Of a stretch of DNA of 64,000 bases, positions 1 to 11,597 are shown piece after piece; the first letter of the stretch is position 1, and each line of letters starts with the position of its first letter. The notes under the pieces are model-generated. The model searched no databases and was not told the DNA's origin. It saw only the letters and a list, made by a program, of their open reading frames with translations. The position numbers and the translations under genes are program-made. Origin of the DNA: Steromphala cineraria (Eukaryota > Mollusca > Gastropoda > Trochida > Trochidae); NCBI GenBank assembly GCA_916613615.1, contig OU744737.1:702001-766000 (forward strand), read 5' to 3'.

Positions 1-357
1 AATAGTCACATGTTCTTCATAGCACCTTTTCGTTTCGCATTATAATGTTTTTTATGACGTACGCCTTATTGGCATTTTCCACAAGCATATCACATTGAAA
101 AAAAATCCCTTAAGCCAATGAGAAGAAAACAAAATCTCATATGATAATATAACTTCAATTAGGAGGACTGTTTACTTTCCATGCTAACGAAAATTAAACC
201 TAAGATGACGTACCTGTAGTCTAACAATGAGACTCTGAAATGAATTTTTGTTCAATAAATCTAAAATTTGAAAAAAAATATAATGAAAAGGAGACGGAGT
301 TGTCAAGTCTTATTATAGGCCTTTTTTATCTTAGGGTCTGGATGACAGAATACGTAC
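1..357 (-). other. Intron of the TRIM-like gene (5' part)
   Basis: AT-rich sequence with no supported coding content. On the minus strand it begins with GTACGTA right after the TRIM exon, a near-consensus splice donor, so I read it as the first coding intron. The rest of the gene lies beyond the left edge of the window. Confidence 0.6.
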
Positions 358-1332
358 CTGGAGAATCTCGACTTCACTTCCGTACTTGAGCAGCGCCTCC
401 ATCCGCTCACTCGCGCACCTCAGTGTCTTCAGGTAGTCCTTCTTGGGACTCGGGACCGAGGCGTTTACCTGGGACCTCAGTTTGGAAGCCTGGTCGTCCA
501 GCCGGGATAACAGCTTGTCCCTGCTCTCTTCCACCCGTCTAATCAGGTCAGCTGACAAAGATTTGATTCTCTCCTCTGATCGCTTGATGGTCTCCTCCAG
601 AACCTCTCCAGAGTCGCTTGTATTGGCCTTGTTGACGTTCTGCGTTGTGAGTTGCAGAGCTTCAACTTGAGCCAGCACCTCGCCGAGTTCTTCTTCCCGG
701 TTCTCCATCGCCTCTTGGATAGTGACGCAGTTTTTGCATGTTCTGTGAGCTGTGGTAGAGCACTGGACGCAAAGAGGAGCCCTGCAGTCGATGCAGAAGA
801 GCTTTATCACCTCGCCTTCGTGTTTCGCGCATTGGACGTTACGTTTGCGTTTCATGACGTTGTCAAGAGGCATGGCTCTCATCTCCTCCGCTGCTATGAC
901 AACGTGGTTAGCCGTGCCCGTGGCGTGGAGGTGAATCTTTGTGCACACGTCACACATTGCGTCATAACAGTCCATGCACCAGTTGACGGCTGGTGCCGTG
1001 ACGTCACCACGTTCACAAACGTCACATGTCTTTTCGTCACTGTAGGCCGAGATCACTTCGCAGAGCTTATTTACAAACGTGTCGTCGCCAAAGCTTTCTC
1101 CATAGCGCCCTCTTCTTCCACCTGGCGGGACCTCAGTTACATGTTTGCAGTCGGGACAGGAGAAGGAGGAGCCCTTGCCACGGGCTAGTTCGTCTGTGAT
1201 GTGGTCGCTGAGACACGTCTTGCAGAAGGAATGAAGACAAGGGAGAGACTTGGGACATCGTAGAGGGCGCTGACAGATCTTGCAGCTGCAGAGACCATCA
1301 GAGAGCTGCCTGAGGATCTCCACGTCAGCCAT
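358..1332 (-). CDS. TRIM-like RING / B-box / coiled-coil protein, first coding exon
   Basis: The exon encodes 325 residues and then meets a splice donor (CAG|GTACGTA). It is exactly 325 codons, so the junction is phase 0. The start is the ATG at 1332, in a good context (AAAATGG); upstream in-frame codons lack an ATG. Visible domains are a RING finger (C17-x2-C20, C32-x-H34-x2-C37-x2-C40, C59-x2-C62), B-box 1 (C103-x2-C106 to about H143), B-box 2 (from C168-x2-H171, to about residue 205) and a charged heptad-like coiled coil at about 210-300. This is the tripartite N-terminus of TRIM E3 ubiquitin ligases, which transfer ubiquitin from E2 enzymes to substrates. The C-terminal substrate domain (NHL, PRY-SPRY or other) would be on later exons outside the window, so the subfamily cannot be named. 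No internal stop or frameshift is seen. Confidence 0.88.
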
Positions 1333-3151
1333 TTTGGATCTTGTCGTCTGGTTCTTGCAAAATTCCTTTTGTGGATCCAAACACAAATAATTATCAAAAT
1401 GTATTCAACGTGCTGCTAGCAACGTTTGCACAACTAATGCACATGCATGTCATTAAATCAGCCAATGACTTCACATATTTGTTCTGTCTGCTGTTTATGG
1501 GTTCACCCACCCCTATAAATCTTAGGTTTCACATTCTTGCAGCAAAAGTTTCACAGAATTGCAAATTCAATAACGAATCCGATCAACACTCGTTGAGTAT
1601 TTTGACGTCTGCTTCCAATGTCGTCTGCTCTGCTCAAAGTCGTTTGGCTGATCACGTGACCTGGTCTGAAACCACAACAAATCGCTTTAGTATCCACTAC
1701 TTGAGTAACAAATGGAATGTGGCGATTAACACGATTACGATGTGTTGACTAGGCCAGCTACCTATCGGGTTGATCTACCCCACTGGATTAGAGCTCGGGA
1801 ACAGTCGATGAAATACCAATTGATAACTTTACTCTGAGCCACTAGGTCTGGAATAGTCCTGCTTCATGACTGGGTATTAAAAAGGAGCCTTTTATATAGT
1901 CTAGATCCTATTTCTGTAAGTCGAGATTGACTGAATACACATATGAAATGAAAAGCCTCAAGAAATAAAATAATATAAATGAAGGTACAGTAATTATTTA
2001 AAATATTTCATAGACTAAAGTTCAGTCTAGGTCTGGAACTCAGCTGTGAGACATTGGTATGAAAGTAATCAAGAGGATGTGTGTTTTTGAGAACTGTATT
2101 TTTTTTGGATGATAAAAAAATAATTTATTACTAGATGACATTGTTAAAGCATTTGTGGTTTCGATCGAGCTTGTCTTGTTTTGTGAAACTTGTGTGGTAA
2201 TTGTATAGTTTGTTTTTCACATGTATCCATCACTAAGGCTTATGGCATTACATTGAATTGCATTGTATTGGATGACGTCAGTCTGTCCGTAAATCTGTTA
2301 GAATTTTGACTTCTTCTCCAGAAGTAAAACGTCTAAAGAGTTGACACTTTGTGTACTCACTCCATACTCCTCAACTCTTATTCAGTTGCTATAAAAAGTT
2401 CCTCATTGTTGTATTTTAGCATTTTGAGTGAAGAAAATTAATGTTTGTTGTGCGTGCAATGTTCTTTCTATTGAAACAAGTTAACCATCAGTTTTTCTTT
2501 TCAAGGTCTTTTAAAGCCCTTTTATTGTGACCTTTAAATTGAGAAATTAATGTTTTTTCGACGTACTATTTTGATAAGTTGGCATTTGGGAGATTAAAAT
2601 TCGTCTTGATAATCTGTACATTGACAGCAAAAAAAAACTAGCACAATTTTATTTAACCATTTGGATTGGACCTTACCTGTCGTTGTGTTGTATAATATGG
2701 CCCAAGATGTGACAGCTACACATATAACTTAGGGACACATTTTATTACTAATTGAAACATTATATATTTAAATAGTTTAGACTAGCAGTTAAAGCGGTTT
2801 ATCAAACAACATATTCCTCACTAAAACATTACATTACCAACACCGACATGTTATAAGAACGTACTTTATTATAACTGTTGTTGTAACAGCTAGCATTTTC
2901 TTCTTCGTACCATTTCGATTAAATATGAATTAGCCTATATATTGCAACTCATGTACAATATAATAAATTTTAAATTCATCGTTAACATAACACATTAAGT
3001 TGTTATATACCAAACTGAGAGGTGAAATCTATCAGATGTATTTAGAATGTAAAATAATTTAATTCATATAAGCTGACGAAATAGTTAATTTTTTCCACAT
3101 TCGTTGTGCCTGCATTTCCTATCTTCAATATTATACTCGTCTCAAATAAAT
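1333..3151. other. Upstream region of the TRIM gene, no gene seen
   Basis: This should hold the promoter and any 5' non-coding exon of the minus-strand TRIM gene, but I could not assign a TATA box or start site. An open frame at 1341-1748 has no ATG start and no recognisable domain. The remainder is AT-rich with no repeat structure I could recognise. Confidence 0.4.
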
Positions 3152-3500
3152 TTAAAGGGACAGTAGCACATTTTTAGGGGGAATATAAGGTGATGTCAGG
3201 AAAATGAAAATTGATGGTTCCGATTGAAAGACAATGTATTTAAACTTAAGTGAGCAGTAATAATTCAAATATATAACGTAAAGTTTAGCCATGCGATTCC
3301 TTTTTCTTACACAAAATGAATTAAAGGTGTTCACACATCCGCCAATGTATTTTATGTGAATCTTCAAACTTTGTTCTCTGACTATGGATGATTGGTGTGT
3401 AATGAGATTTTAAACACTGTCAAAATAATACATTTAGCATTCATTTACAATTATCAGTGAAATATAAAATTATCAAAAAAACGTGCTACTGCCCCTTTAA
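3152..3500 (-). mobile_element. TTAA-flanked MITE, family 1, copy 1
   Basis: A 349-bp element bounded by TTAA on both sides. Its ends are inverted (AGGGACAGTAGCAC on the left, GTGCTACTGCCCCT on the right). The interior is the reverse complement of the copies at 8180, 9168 and 10373. Shared landmarks are the block around TGGATGATTGG and the sequence AAATGAATTAAAGGTGTT. A 71-codon open frame inside is part of the repeat, not a gene. TTAA target sites are typical of the piggyBac superfamily; no transposase is present. Confidence 0.82.
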
Positions 3501-3795
3501 GAAATTGTTCTACTGCATATTGCAATCACCTCCTTTGCAATAATACCCGCCACATTGTTGTTATGTTACTTATACTGCATTACCTACAATAGATAGCATT
3601 GTGCTCTGTAACACCTGTACATGTATATACGTTGCTTGAAACAGACCTGTTGACTACAATTTACTATATCAATATCATTATCTACATTGCACACCTAACG
3701 TTTTAAATTCTGTTCACTTTAACCAAAGTTGCATTACCTCCCCTCTGTGTTGTATTTGTTCGTATTAACAATCTATAACCTGCTTTTGTTATCCT

Positions 3796-4256
3796 ACATT
3801 GCACTGCATCCATTCTACAATGCATCAGTTCAAACCAACATTGTATCACCTTCATTCTACATTGTATCAGTTCAGACCAACATTGTACCACCTTCATTCT
3901 ACAATGTATCAGTTCAGACCAACATTGTATCACCTTCATTCTACATGTATCAGTCTATACCAACATTGTATCACCTTCATTCTACTTTGTATCAGTTCAT
4001 ACCAACATTGTATCACCTTCATTCTACATTGTATCAGTCTATACCAACATTGTCTCACCTTCATTCTGCAATGTATCAGTTCAAAACAACAGTGTATCAC
4101 CTTCATTCTACATTGTATCAGTCTATACCAACATTGTATCACCTTTATTCTACATTGTATCAGTCTATACCAACATTGTCTCACCTCATTCTGCAATGTA
4201 TCAGTTCATAACAACATTGCATCACCTTCGTTAAACATCGTCTCAGTTTAAATCAT
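3796..4256. repeat. 42-bp minisatellite, about 11 units
   Basis: The unit has the form CAACATTGTATCACC... ending in a TCAGTTCAGAC-like or TCAGTCTATAC-like block, repeated about 11 times with point differences and two 1-bp deletions (units near 3921 and 4168). Because 42 is divisible by three and the unit lacks stops in several frames, long open frames occur on both strands here; they are artefacts. Looser CATTGTATCA-like words continue to about 4400. Confidence 0.9.
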
Positions 4257-4259
4257 AAT

Positions 4260-6130
4260 TCATTTACCTACAATCTTAAATGTATTTCTCTATATCAAAA
4301 TTGTATTGCTTACATTCTACATCATCATATGTTTGTAACTACAATCCATTTCCTATACCATAATTGTATCAAGTATACATTCGACATTGTATCACTAGAT
4401 ATATCATTTACCGTCTGTATTTCAATGCTTTCACTTACATTGTATTTTTGATCCGCAGGAGAATGTATGGTAAAGCCTGTCCCGCTGAGAAGAAAGGTGT
4501 AAATAAGAGGCTATTGGAGGTGCCAAGAGGCCTATGAAGAATCCTGTGTAACTTGTATACGAGGTTTACTGTTGGGTCAAGTGCTTTACTTGTGATAAAA
4601 TTATTGTAGGGTTTCAATAGCTTTGTGGAGTGAAAACAGCATTGTTGTCAGCTACATGGAAAGTGTTCACTTGTAGATAGCCTTTGAGCATAATGTGGTG
4701 AAAGTTATTTCCCAACAATTAATGAGAGTAATCTGATCGCTTTGATAGATTCATAGTAAAGACTTAATCACATAGCCTTTGAGAGTCATGTGGTGCACGT
4801 TATTGATAGTTCGGAACAATCTTTTTTTCTTTCTTTCTTGTTCCCCCCTTTTTTATTTCAAACAAAAATAAATAAACGATAACATTCATGATCTTTTTTT
4901 CAGGGACTATATGTTCCCTTTCTTTCTTTATAGAAGATACAGGATCAGATATGATATTGTATTTAATCTTCAATTTGCTCTCTTTTTGTTTTGTACTCTT
5001 TTAAAAAGTTTTTTTTTGTAATGGAGATTTTTATTATTGTATTCTTTCTTGTAAGTGTATTCGGAACAATCTAATGATAGTAATTAGATCCCTTTGATAG
5101 ATTCATAGCAAAAGTTCCTTAATCACATTAAAACTGTCACTACCATTCCTTACATAACAAAATAAGTAGATTTACTTAATCTAAATGATAATGTAGAATC
5201 GGTTATATAAATGCAAAGAGTAGTATAGATATAGGACCATCATAACACTTCTATCCCACATTTAATATTTCTGCCTTTACCCTGTTTATTGTCACATCAC
5301 TACCCTGGCCGCTAGTCGGAAACAACAAGTACACAAAATACCACCATTTACAACCTTTTATATATTCGATTGACACAACATACTGAATGTCGCTTAACAA
5401 CCACGACCTTAGATCTTCGTTTATGGCGGATAACTTTGACCTTGTAGGTAATAAATAATTTATTGCATGGGCTACTGTATAATATGTTCAATATGTCCAG
5501 CTATGTATATTCTCTTTATACAACATATACGCGTATCAACCTCTCTGTGTAAGCCTTTGTTACGTCTCTAAAGAAAGCCAGTACGTATTACACATTCTGT
5601 GAAATAACGTTCTATATCGCTAATGCAGCGTGCAATTGTATGAAGTAAAGGCGCATTGGTTAAGATTTTGCCTTTGATGTTAAGACCTATTATAGTCGAT
5701 GTCTTGAATAATATTCAACAAGGCTGAACGTTATTCCTTAACCTCACTTCCACTATAGAGTACGGTCTAATAGTACGATATGCATGGTTAAACTCAGATA
5801 GGATTTTCTAAATGAATGTTGTTTATTTTGTATATATATAAACATCCCTTCACGCGCACATGTACATTCACCACTTAAAAGGAACTTTTGTAAATTTTTC
5901 TTAAAACATAATTTTACATAAAATAGGCTTATGCATTTAAATGACGATTACACTATCTTACAGACATATTAGTTAAAAAAACTTAAACTTTCTCTAAAGA
6001 GTTTTGGTTTTAGAAAAATGGCAGTGGATTATAACTTAAGAAGAAAACCAAATGTTAAGGAACATCTCTTAGAAAGAGTTGAAATTAAAGAGTATTATGA
6101 AATATTCATTTGAGAGGACAATAGTTTAAC
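4260..6130. other. Non-coding stretch with a diverged internal duplication
   Basis: No gene supported. Blocks around 4676-4800 and 5063-5130 share the words CTTTGATAGATTCATAG and TTAATCACAT, so they are diverged copies of one segment. T-rich low-complexity sequence lies at 4820-5050. The rest shows no structure I can name. Confidence 0.4.
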
Positions 6131-6135
6131 ATATG

Positions 6136-6305
6136 TAAGTATATTTATGGATAAATACAGGTATCCCAGCCCAGCAGAGGAGTGCAACTCTCTCATAACC
6201 TGAGCATGGACAATATATTAGCATATTTAAGTATATATATATGGATAAATACATGTATCCCAACCCAGCAAAGGGCGGCAACTCTCTCATAGCCTAAGCA
6301 TGCAG
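6136..6305. repeat. Direct duplication of about 75 bp
   Basis: Two direct copies, about 6136-6210 and 6229-6303. Each contains ATGGATAAATACA, then a TATCCCA..CCCAGCA block, then CAACTCTCTCATA, with several substitutions. No coding potential. Confidence 0.6.
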
Positions 6306-6557
6306 ACCGCTACACGTGCCAAATGCGTTTATTAAATTACACCATACTAAATTATATCACAGGTACAGAGTGTATCTGTTGTTCAATCAATAACCAGTTC
6401 ACAAGGTACGGCAGGCGACAAACCAAAAGCCACCCAAGTCGTGCACGGGTTTTGTTCCTGTTTACACCACTGCTAACCCTTTCATACATTCTCTATCAAT
6501 TGGTGGAGTTACCTACCGCATGTCGCCACGTGGGCCGAGGTCAGAGGTCAAACACGC

Positions 6558-7015
6558 AATTTTATATAATGCAGGGTTTGTCAAAAAATAGGAACATAGT
6601 CTGTGTAGATTATGTTGTGTTTTTAAAATGTTCTATTCTAAATTTTAATTGTATTAATAAATATAGAAAAGTTCTTCTTCACAACTGAAAATTTCAATGA
6701 AAATCTAGACTTGTAACTTTATATAACGCAGGGTTGGTCTAAAAAAATAGGAACATTGTTAGACTAGAATAAGTTAATGCTTAACAACTTTTCCTTTTTT
6801 AAATTGCAATTGTATTTATAAATAAAGGAAAGTTCTTCTTTGCGACTGAAAATGTTAATGAAAATCTAGACTTGCTTTTAAAGAGGTGATGTGCAATGAA
6901 ATAAATAGGGTCATGTTTTAAAACTTTTCTCTTTCTCACTTTTAATTGCATTAATAAATAGAGAAAAGTGTCTTCTTTACGACTGAAAATTTCAAAGAAA
7001 TTTAAACTTGCTTTT
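6558..7015. repeat. Three tandem diverged copies of a ~155-bp unit
   Basis: Copies start near 6558, 6717 and 6871. Shared parts are a TTTATATAA.GCAGGGTT start (first two copies), AATTG.ATTAATAAATA, AAAGTTCTTCTT and ACTGAAAAT.T.AA.GAAA. The third copy lacks the beginning. The open frame 6323-6688 overlaps this repeat and is not supported as a gene. Confidence 0.7.
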
Positions 7016-7103
7016 CAAAAGATGATGTACACTTAAATGAATAGGGTATTTATCTAGGTAAAATGATATGAACAAAAGTAGGATGTGAACAAAGAGCCTG
7101 ATC

Positions 7104-7701
7104 GGAAAAAAGTAACAGGAAAAAAAGTAACAGGAAAAAAAGTAACGGAAAAAAAGTAACAGTTTTTGCTAGGGAAAAAAGTAACAGGAAAAAAAGTAAC
7201 AGTTTTTTGTTTTGTTTTTTATTTCATGAGTTTAATATAATTGTGTAATGTAACGGTATGTAATATAATTGCTTCCATATATTTCTTTATTGAATATATG
7301 TTACAGTACTTACAGTACAGTATTTCGTTGTAAAATAGGAATACATGTTATGTAATAATTTTAGTATATGATGATAAATGATGATAGTAAATGAGTGAGG
7401 CCAGTCCAAATGATCAATTAAGGGAGAGTATTTTGTCGATGTAATTGAGCAGGTGAGAAGGAAACAGTATATACCAATGTAATTATGTTGTTTTAAGTAA
7501 TAAGTACCTTTGATGTTAAATGTGATGTTAAGTGTGATAATCCTCTTTAATGACAAGATTATCAACACTAATCCTAATATAATTAAAACTCAATTTCCTA
7601 CTAAAGAGTTTCTTTATATAAGAAGTGTTACTTTTTTTCCTGTTACTTTTTTTCCATTACTTTTTTTCCTGTTACTTTTTTTTCTGTTACTTTTTTTCCT
7701 A
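7104..7701. repeat. Inverted pair of 15-bp tandem arrays (possible foldback element)
   Basis: Left arm 7104-7202: about six units of GGAAAAAAAGTAACA. Right arm 7627-7701: about five units of the reverse complement, TGTTACTTTTTTTCC. They are separated by about 425 bp of AT-rich sequence. The arms could pair into a long hairpin. No TSD could be assigned. Open frames in this interval are low-complexity and unsupported. Confidence 0.75.
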
Positions 7702-8179
7702 CATTCATTATTATCATAGGGACAGAACAGACAGTCCTATAGGCATAATTTTTGTGGAAACTAAAATCAAGAGGACGCAGTGATTCAATCTATTCTTTGT
7801 CTAACAGCTAAAATGGTACCCTCACTAACATTTGAATATATGTGTGAAATAATCATGTATAAATCATATATAAGAATAAACAGGGATGTAATCTTGAATT
7901 TTGTTTCCACATAAAAAATACCCCGATAGCACTGTCCCTTTTATCGCATTCGAAGACGATTTTTGAAATTTTATATATCATTATATTTTATGGTATGGTA
8001 TCGTTTTACTTTTATGTTTTAATGTGTTTAGTGTCTCGTAAGCCTTCTGGCTTGATGTAACCATTAACAATACGTTGCGGCTACAAAACATGAAATGTGT
8101 AAAATGTGACACTTTAATAAAAAATGTGTCTTCTTCTTCTTCGTCTTCTATCATATATGTGTTTATGAGATTGCATGCC
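7702..8179. other. Non-coding stretch
   Basis: AT-rich with a short TCTTCTTCTTC run near 8130. I see no gene or repeat with clear boundaries. Confidence 0.3.
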
Positions 8180-8542
8180 TTAAAGGGGCAGAGGCACGTT
8201 TTTTGATAATTTTATATTTTTAAATTTTTACTGATATTTGTAAGTTAATGTTAGATGTATTATTTTGACAGTGTCAAAAATGTCATTACACAAGCCAATC
8301 ATCCATAGTCAGAGGACAAAGTTTGAAGATTCATATAAAATCCATTGGCGGCCATTTTTTTGTGAACACCTTTAATTCATTTTGTGTAAAAAAGGAATCG
8401 CATGGCTAACCTTTACGTTATATATTTGAATTATTACTACTCCATTTAGTTTAAATACATTGTTTTTCAATTGGAACCATTAATTTTACTTTTCCCGACA
8501 TTACCTTATATTCCCCCTAAAAACGTGCTACTGCCCCTTTAA
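8180..8542 (+). mobile_element. TTAA-flanked MITE, family 1, copy 2
   Basis: A 363-bp element with TTAA at both ends and inverted termini (AGGGGCAGAGGCACG and CGTGCTACTGCCCCT). The interior matches copy 1 in reverse orientation and copies 3 and 4 in the same orientation. No coding capacity. Confidence 0.85.
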
Positions 8543-9167
8543 ATTGTTACTTGGCTGTTAATCCTGATATCATCTTCTAAATAACATCGATATGTATGAT
8601 ATAAAATGATTGGATGTTCGCCGTGTTGTATGTTAACAATAAAGAAACAATTGACAAATATGCTGCTCTTCGTCACTTAAAAGTGTCATTCAAAGGTGAA
8701 ATTAAAGTTTCCTAAAATTCAAAACACTTCTCATTTGATAAACACTTGAGGTAAAAAATATTAACCTCAAAACAGTCAAACCAAGTTCTGAACTCGCGTC
8801 CATGAGATATTGTGCATGCTTTTCCCGACCCTAGTTCTGTAACCTATTATAGAGATTGACGAGTTTGGGTCAAAGGTCAAACAAGACGTGTGATATATCA
8901 TGATTTACAACCTGCCAAGTTTACAAAATATATATTTACCAACACACATACGGATCTGTACAGAACGTCGGTATTATCAAATAAAGAAAATAATTTCTTT
9001 TCAACGCCTAACGAACAAACGGATTACAAGCTTCATGGCTATGCATTTTGTAAGAACATTTCTACAATATAGCTCTAAATTCTAAATTCAATTCAAGAGC
9101 GCTAACGTTCTTATAAACTGTAAAGGTTCTAACATGCGGGTGAACTCATCAATGTAACCTTTTACCT
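8543..9167. other. Non-coding stretch between MITE copies
   Basis: Two overlapping ~60-codon open frames at 8890-9085 have no recognisable domain and I do not support them. Nothing else is seen. Confidence 0.3.
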
Positions 9168-9498
9168 TTAAATGGGCAGTGGCACGTCTTTTGAAAATTG
9201 TATATTTAAAAAATGTCACTGATCATTGCACGTTAATGCTAAATGTATTATTTTGGTAGTATACAAAATCTCATTCCACAAACAAGAATAAATTATGAAG
9301 ATTCACTTAGAGGTCCATTTGCGGCCATTTTTGTGTAAACAACTTTAATTCATTTTGTGTAAGAAAAGGGAATTGCATGGTTGAACTTTATATTGCATGT
9401 TTTAACTATTACTGTTTTGTTAGTTTAAATTCATTGTCCTTCAATTGGAGCCATTTATATCCTTAAATCCCCCTAAAAACGTACTACTGTCCCTTTAA
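9168..9498 (+). mobile_element. TTAA-flanked MITE, family 1, copy 3
   Basis: A 331-bp, more diverged copy. Left end TTAAATGGGCAGTGGCACG, right end CGTACTACTGTCCCTTTAA. The interior keeps the AATTCATTTTGTGTAAG and TTCAATTGGAGCCATTTA blocks. It lacks the fully conserved end bases of copies 2 and 4, so it is probably older. Confidence 0.8.
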
Positions 9499-9508
9499 AA
9501 TGGATTGT

Positions 9509-9840
9509 TTAAACAAGCCAATATCAATATAAGATGTCGATTAAAACACAACCTTAATATTAGAGAAAAATATCAAACTAGTTTTAAATTTGAGTAAAAG
9601 GTGAATATTTGTTGAAAATATAACATTCAAAGAGGTTCGCGTATAATAACTCGAATGTAACATTTACCTATAAAATTGGTATCTTTTAACCCGCCAGTAT
9701 CAATATGAGATGACGATTTAAACATAAACCTTATATAAATATCATATAAAAGAAAACAGAATACACAAACTAGGTTTAAATTGAGTGTTAAAATTAGTTG
9801 AATAACATTGAGAAAGGTTCGCTTATAATAACTCGAGGTA
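9509..9840. repeat. Direct duplication of about 150 bp
   Basis: Segments about 9509-9655 and 9691-9837 share the order CAATAT.AGATG.CGATT, ACTAG.TTTAAATT and AAGAGGTTCGC.TATAATAACTCGA (second copy AAAGGTTCGC.TATAATAACTCGA). Non-coding. Confidence 0.6.
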
Positions 9841-10372
9841 CGGTATTTAATGTAAGGATCATAAACGGGATTATCATGTCACATTTATCACGTCGCCGGG
9901 TGCTGTACACACACTACAAGAGTATTAGAGAGATATCTGTAGGGTGACAAATAAACCACAGGAGTATCAACACGGTCTGCAGTCGATCATCTGTGAGTCT
10001 AGTTATACATGTTCCGGGTTGCACTTTATTTGAAGCCTGCCCTGAACTATGATATCTGTGAGGCAGGCTGGGGTTCAATATCTACTTTGTAAATAGTTGA
10101 TTGTAAACGTTCCTCCTTCAAAACAACATTTTCCCCTTTTGAGAAAGATTTCTTCGATTAGAACTTAATGTGAACACACATGATATTTAGGAGAACCACT
10201 CTACTCCTTCATTGTATTGATAAAAAGGACCGTCTATTCCGAAACATATAACATTAAGTTTTTCATACGTTTTTGTTTTCTAATAATAAAGGTTTCATGT
10301 GGCTTTTACGAAACGCGTTTAAATTTTTCCCAAAAAATGAATTCGCATTCATTTTATAAAACAACTAACAGC

Positions 10373-10732
10373 TTAAAGGGGCAGTGGCACTTTTTTAAAA
10401 AGTTTTATATTTTCAATTTATCGCTGATAATTGTACGTTAATTCTCAATGTATCATTTCGAAAGTGTCAAAAACCTCTTTACATAAACCAATCATCCATA
10501 GTCAGAGAACAAATTATAAACATTCACATGAAATCCACACTCAGCCATTTTTGTTTGAACTCTTTCAATTCATATATGTGTAAGAAAAAGGAATCGTCTT
10601 GCTGAACTTAACATCATATATGTGACTTACTATTGTTCATTTAGTTGAAAAACATTGTCTTTCAATTAGAACCATTTATTTTATTGTCCTGACAACCTTA
10701 TCACCGCCTAAAACGTGTAACTGCCCCTTTAA
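10373..10732 (+). mobile_element. TTAA-flanked MITE, family 1, copy 4
   Basis: A 360-bp element with TTAA on both sides and inverted ends (AGGGGCAGTGGCAC and GTGTAACTGCCCCT). The internal blocks are those of copies 2 and 3, including the CAATCATCCATAGTCAGAG word. The open frame 10217-10441 crosses its left boundary and is not a gene. Confidence 0.84.
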
Positions 10733-10857
10733 AGGTGCCCGTTTGTGCCTAGAACTGGTGCTTACACATGAACGGCGATTAGCTGAACAATAGAAAGTCC
10801 TAGATTTAACAACCCTTGTCTTTATTAAACTGGTATTGTTGGACGGCTTAAGCGAAT

Positions 10858-11597
10858 CCTTACCTCATATTGTAAGGTGTTGTATAAGTTATACCCTTAC
10901 CTCATATTGTAAGGTGTTGTATAAGTTATACCCTTACCTCATATTGTAAGGTGTTGTATAAGTTATACCCTTACCTCATATTGTAAGGTGTTGTATAAGT
11001 TATACCCTTACCTAATATTGTAAGGTGTTGTATAAGTTATACCCTTACCTCATATTGTAAGGTGTTGTATAAGTTATACCCTTACCTCATATTGTAAGGT
11101 GTTGTATAAGTTATACCCTTACCTCATATTGTAAGGTGTTGTATAAGTTATACCCTTACCTCATATTGTAAGGTGTTGTATAAGTTATACCCTTACCTCA
11201 TATTGTAAGGTGTTGTATAAGTTATACCCTTACCTCATATTGTAAGGTGTTGTATAAGTTATACCCTTACCTCATATTGTAAGGTGTTGTATAAGTTATA
11301 CCCTTACCTCATATTGTAAGGTGTTGTATAAGTTATACCCTTACCTCATATTGTAAGGTGTTGTATAAGTTATACCCTTACCTCATATTGTAAGGTGTTG
11401 TATAAGTTATACCCTTACCTCATATTGTAAGGTGTTGTATAAGTTATACCCTTACCTCATATTGTAAGGTGTTGTATAAGTTATACCCTTACCTCATATT
11501 GTAAGGTGTTGTATAAGTTATACCCTTACCTCATATTGTAAGGTGTTGTATAAGTTATACCCTTACCTCATATTGTAAGGTGTTGTATAAGTTATAC
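10858..11597. repeat. 37-bp tandem array, 20 near-identical units
   Basis: 740 bp, exactly 20 units of 37 bp. Each begins CCTTACCTCATATT and ends TATAAGTTATAC. I see one substitution in the whole array (an A for C at 11014). Each unit contains two inverted motifs: CCTTAC..GTAAGG with an 8-bp loop, and GTATAAGTTATAC, palindromic except at its centre. The near identity implies recent expansion or homogenisation. There are no spacers, so it is not CRISPR-like. Confidence 0.96.

Noticed and set aside
443..1188. Plus-strand open frames of 75 and 178 codons
   Set aside because: They lie antisense within the TRIM exon, whose minus-strand reading shows intact RING and B-box cysteines; the plus frames are shadows.
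3703..4251. Four long open frames on both strands rich in HS/TLYH or MKVIQCW repeats
   Set aside because: They arise from the 42-bp minisatellite, whose period is divisible by three; being open in several frames at once argues against coding.
10858..11597. Possible CRISPR-like array
   Set aside because: Units are contiguous with no spacers, and the window is eukaryotic.
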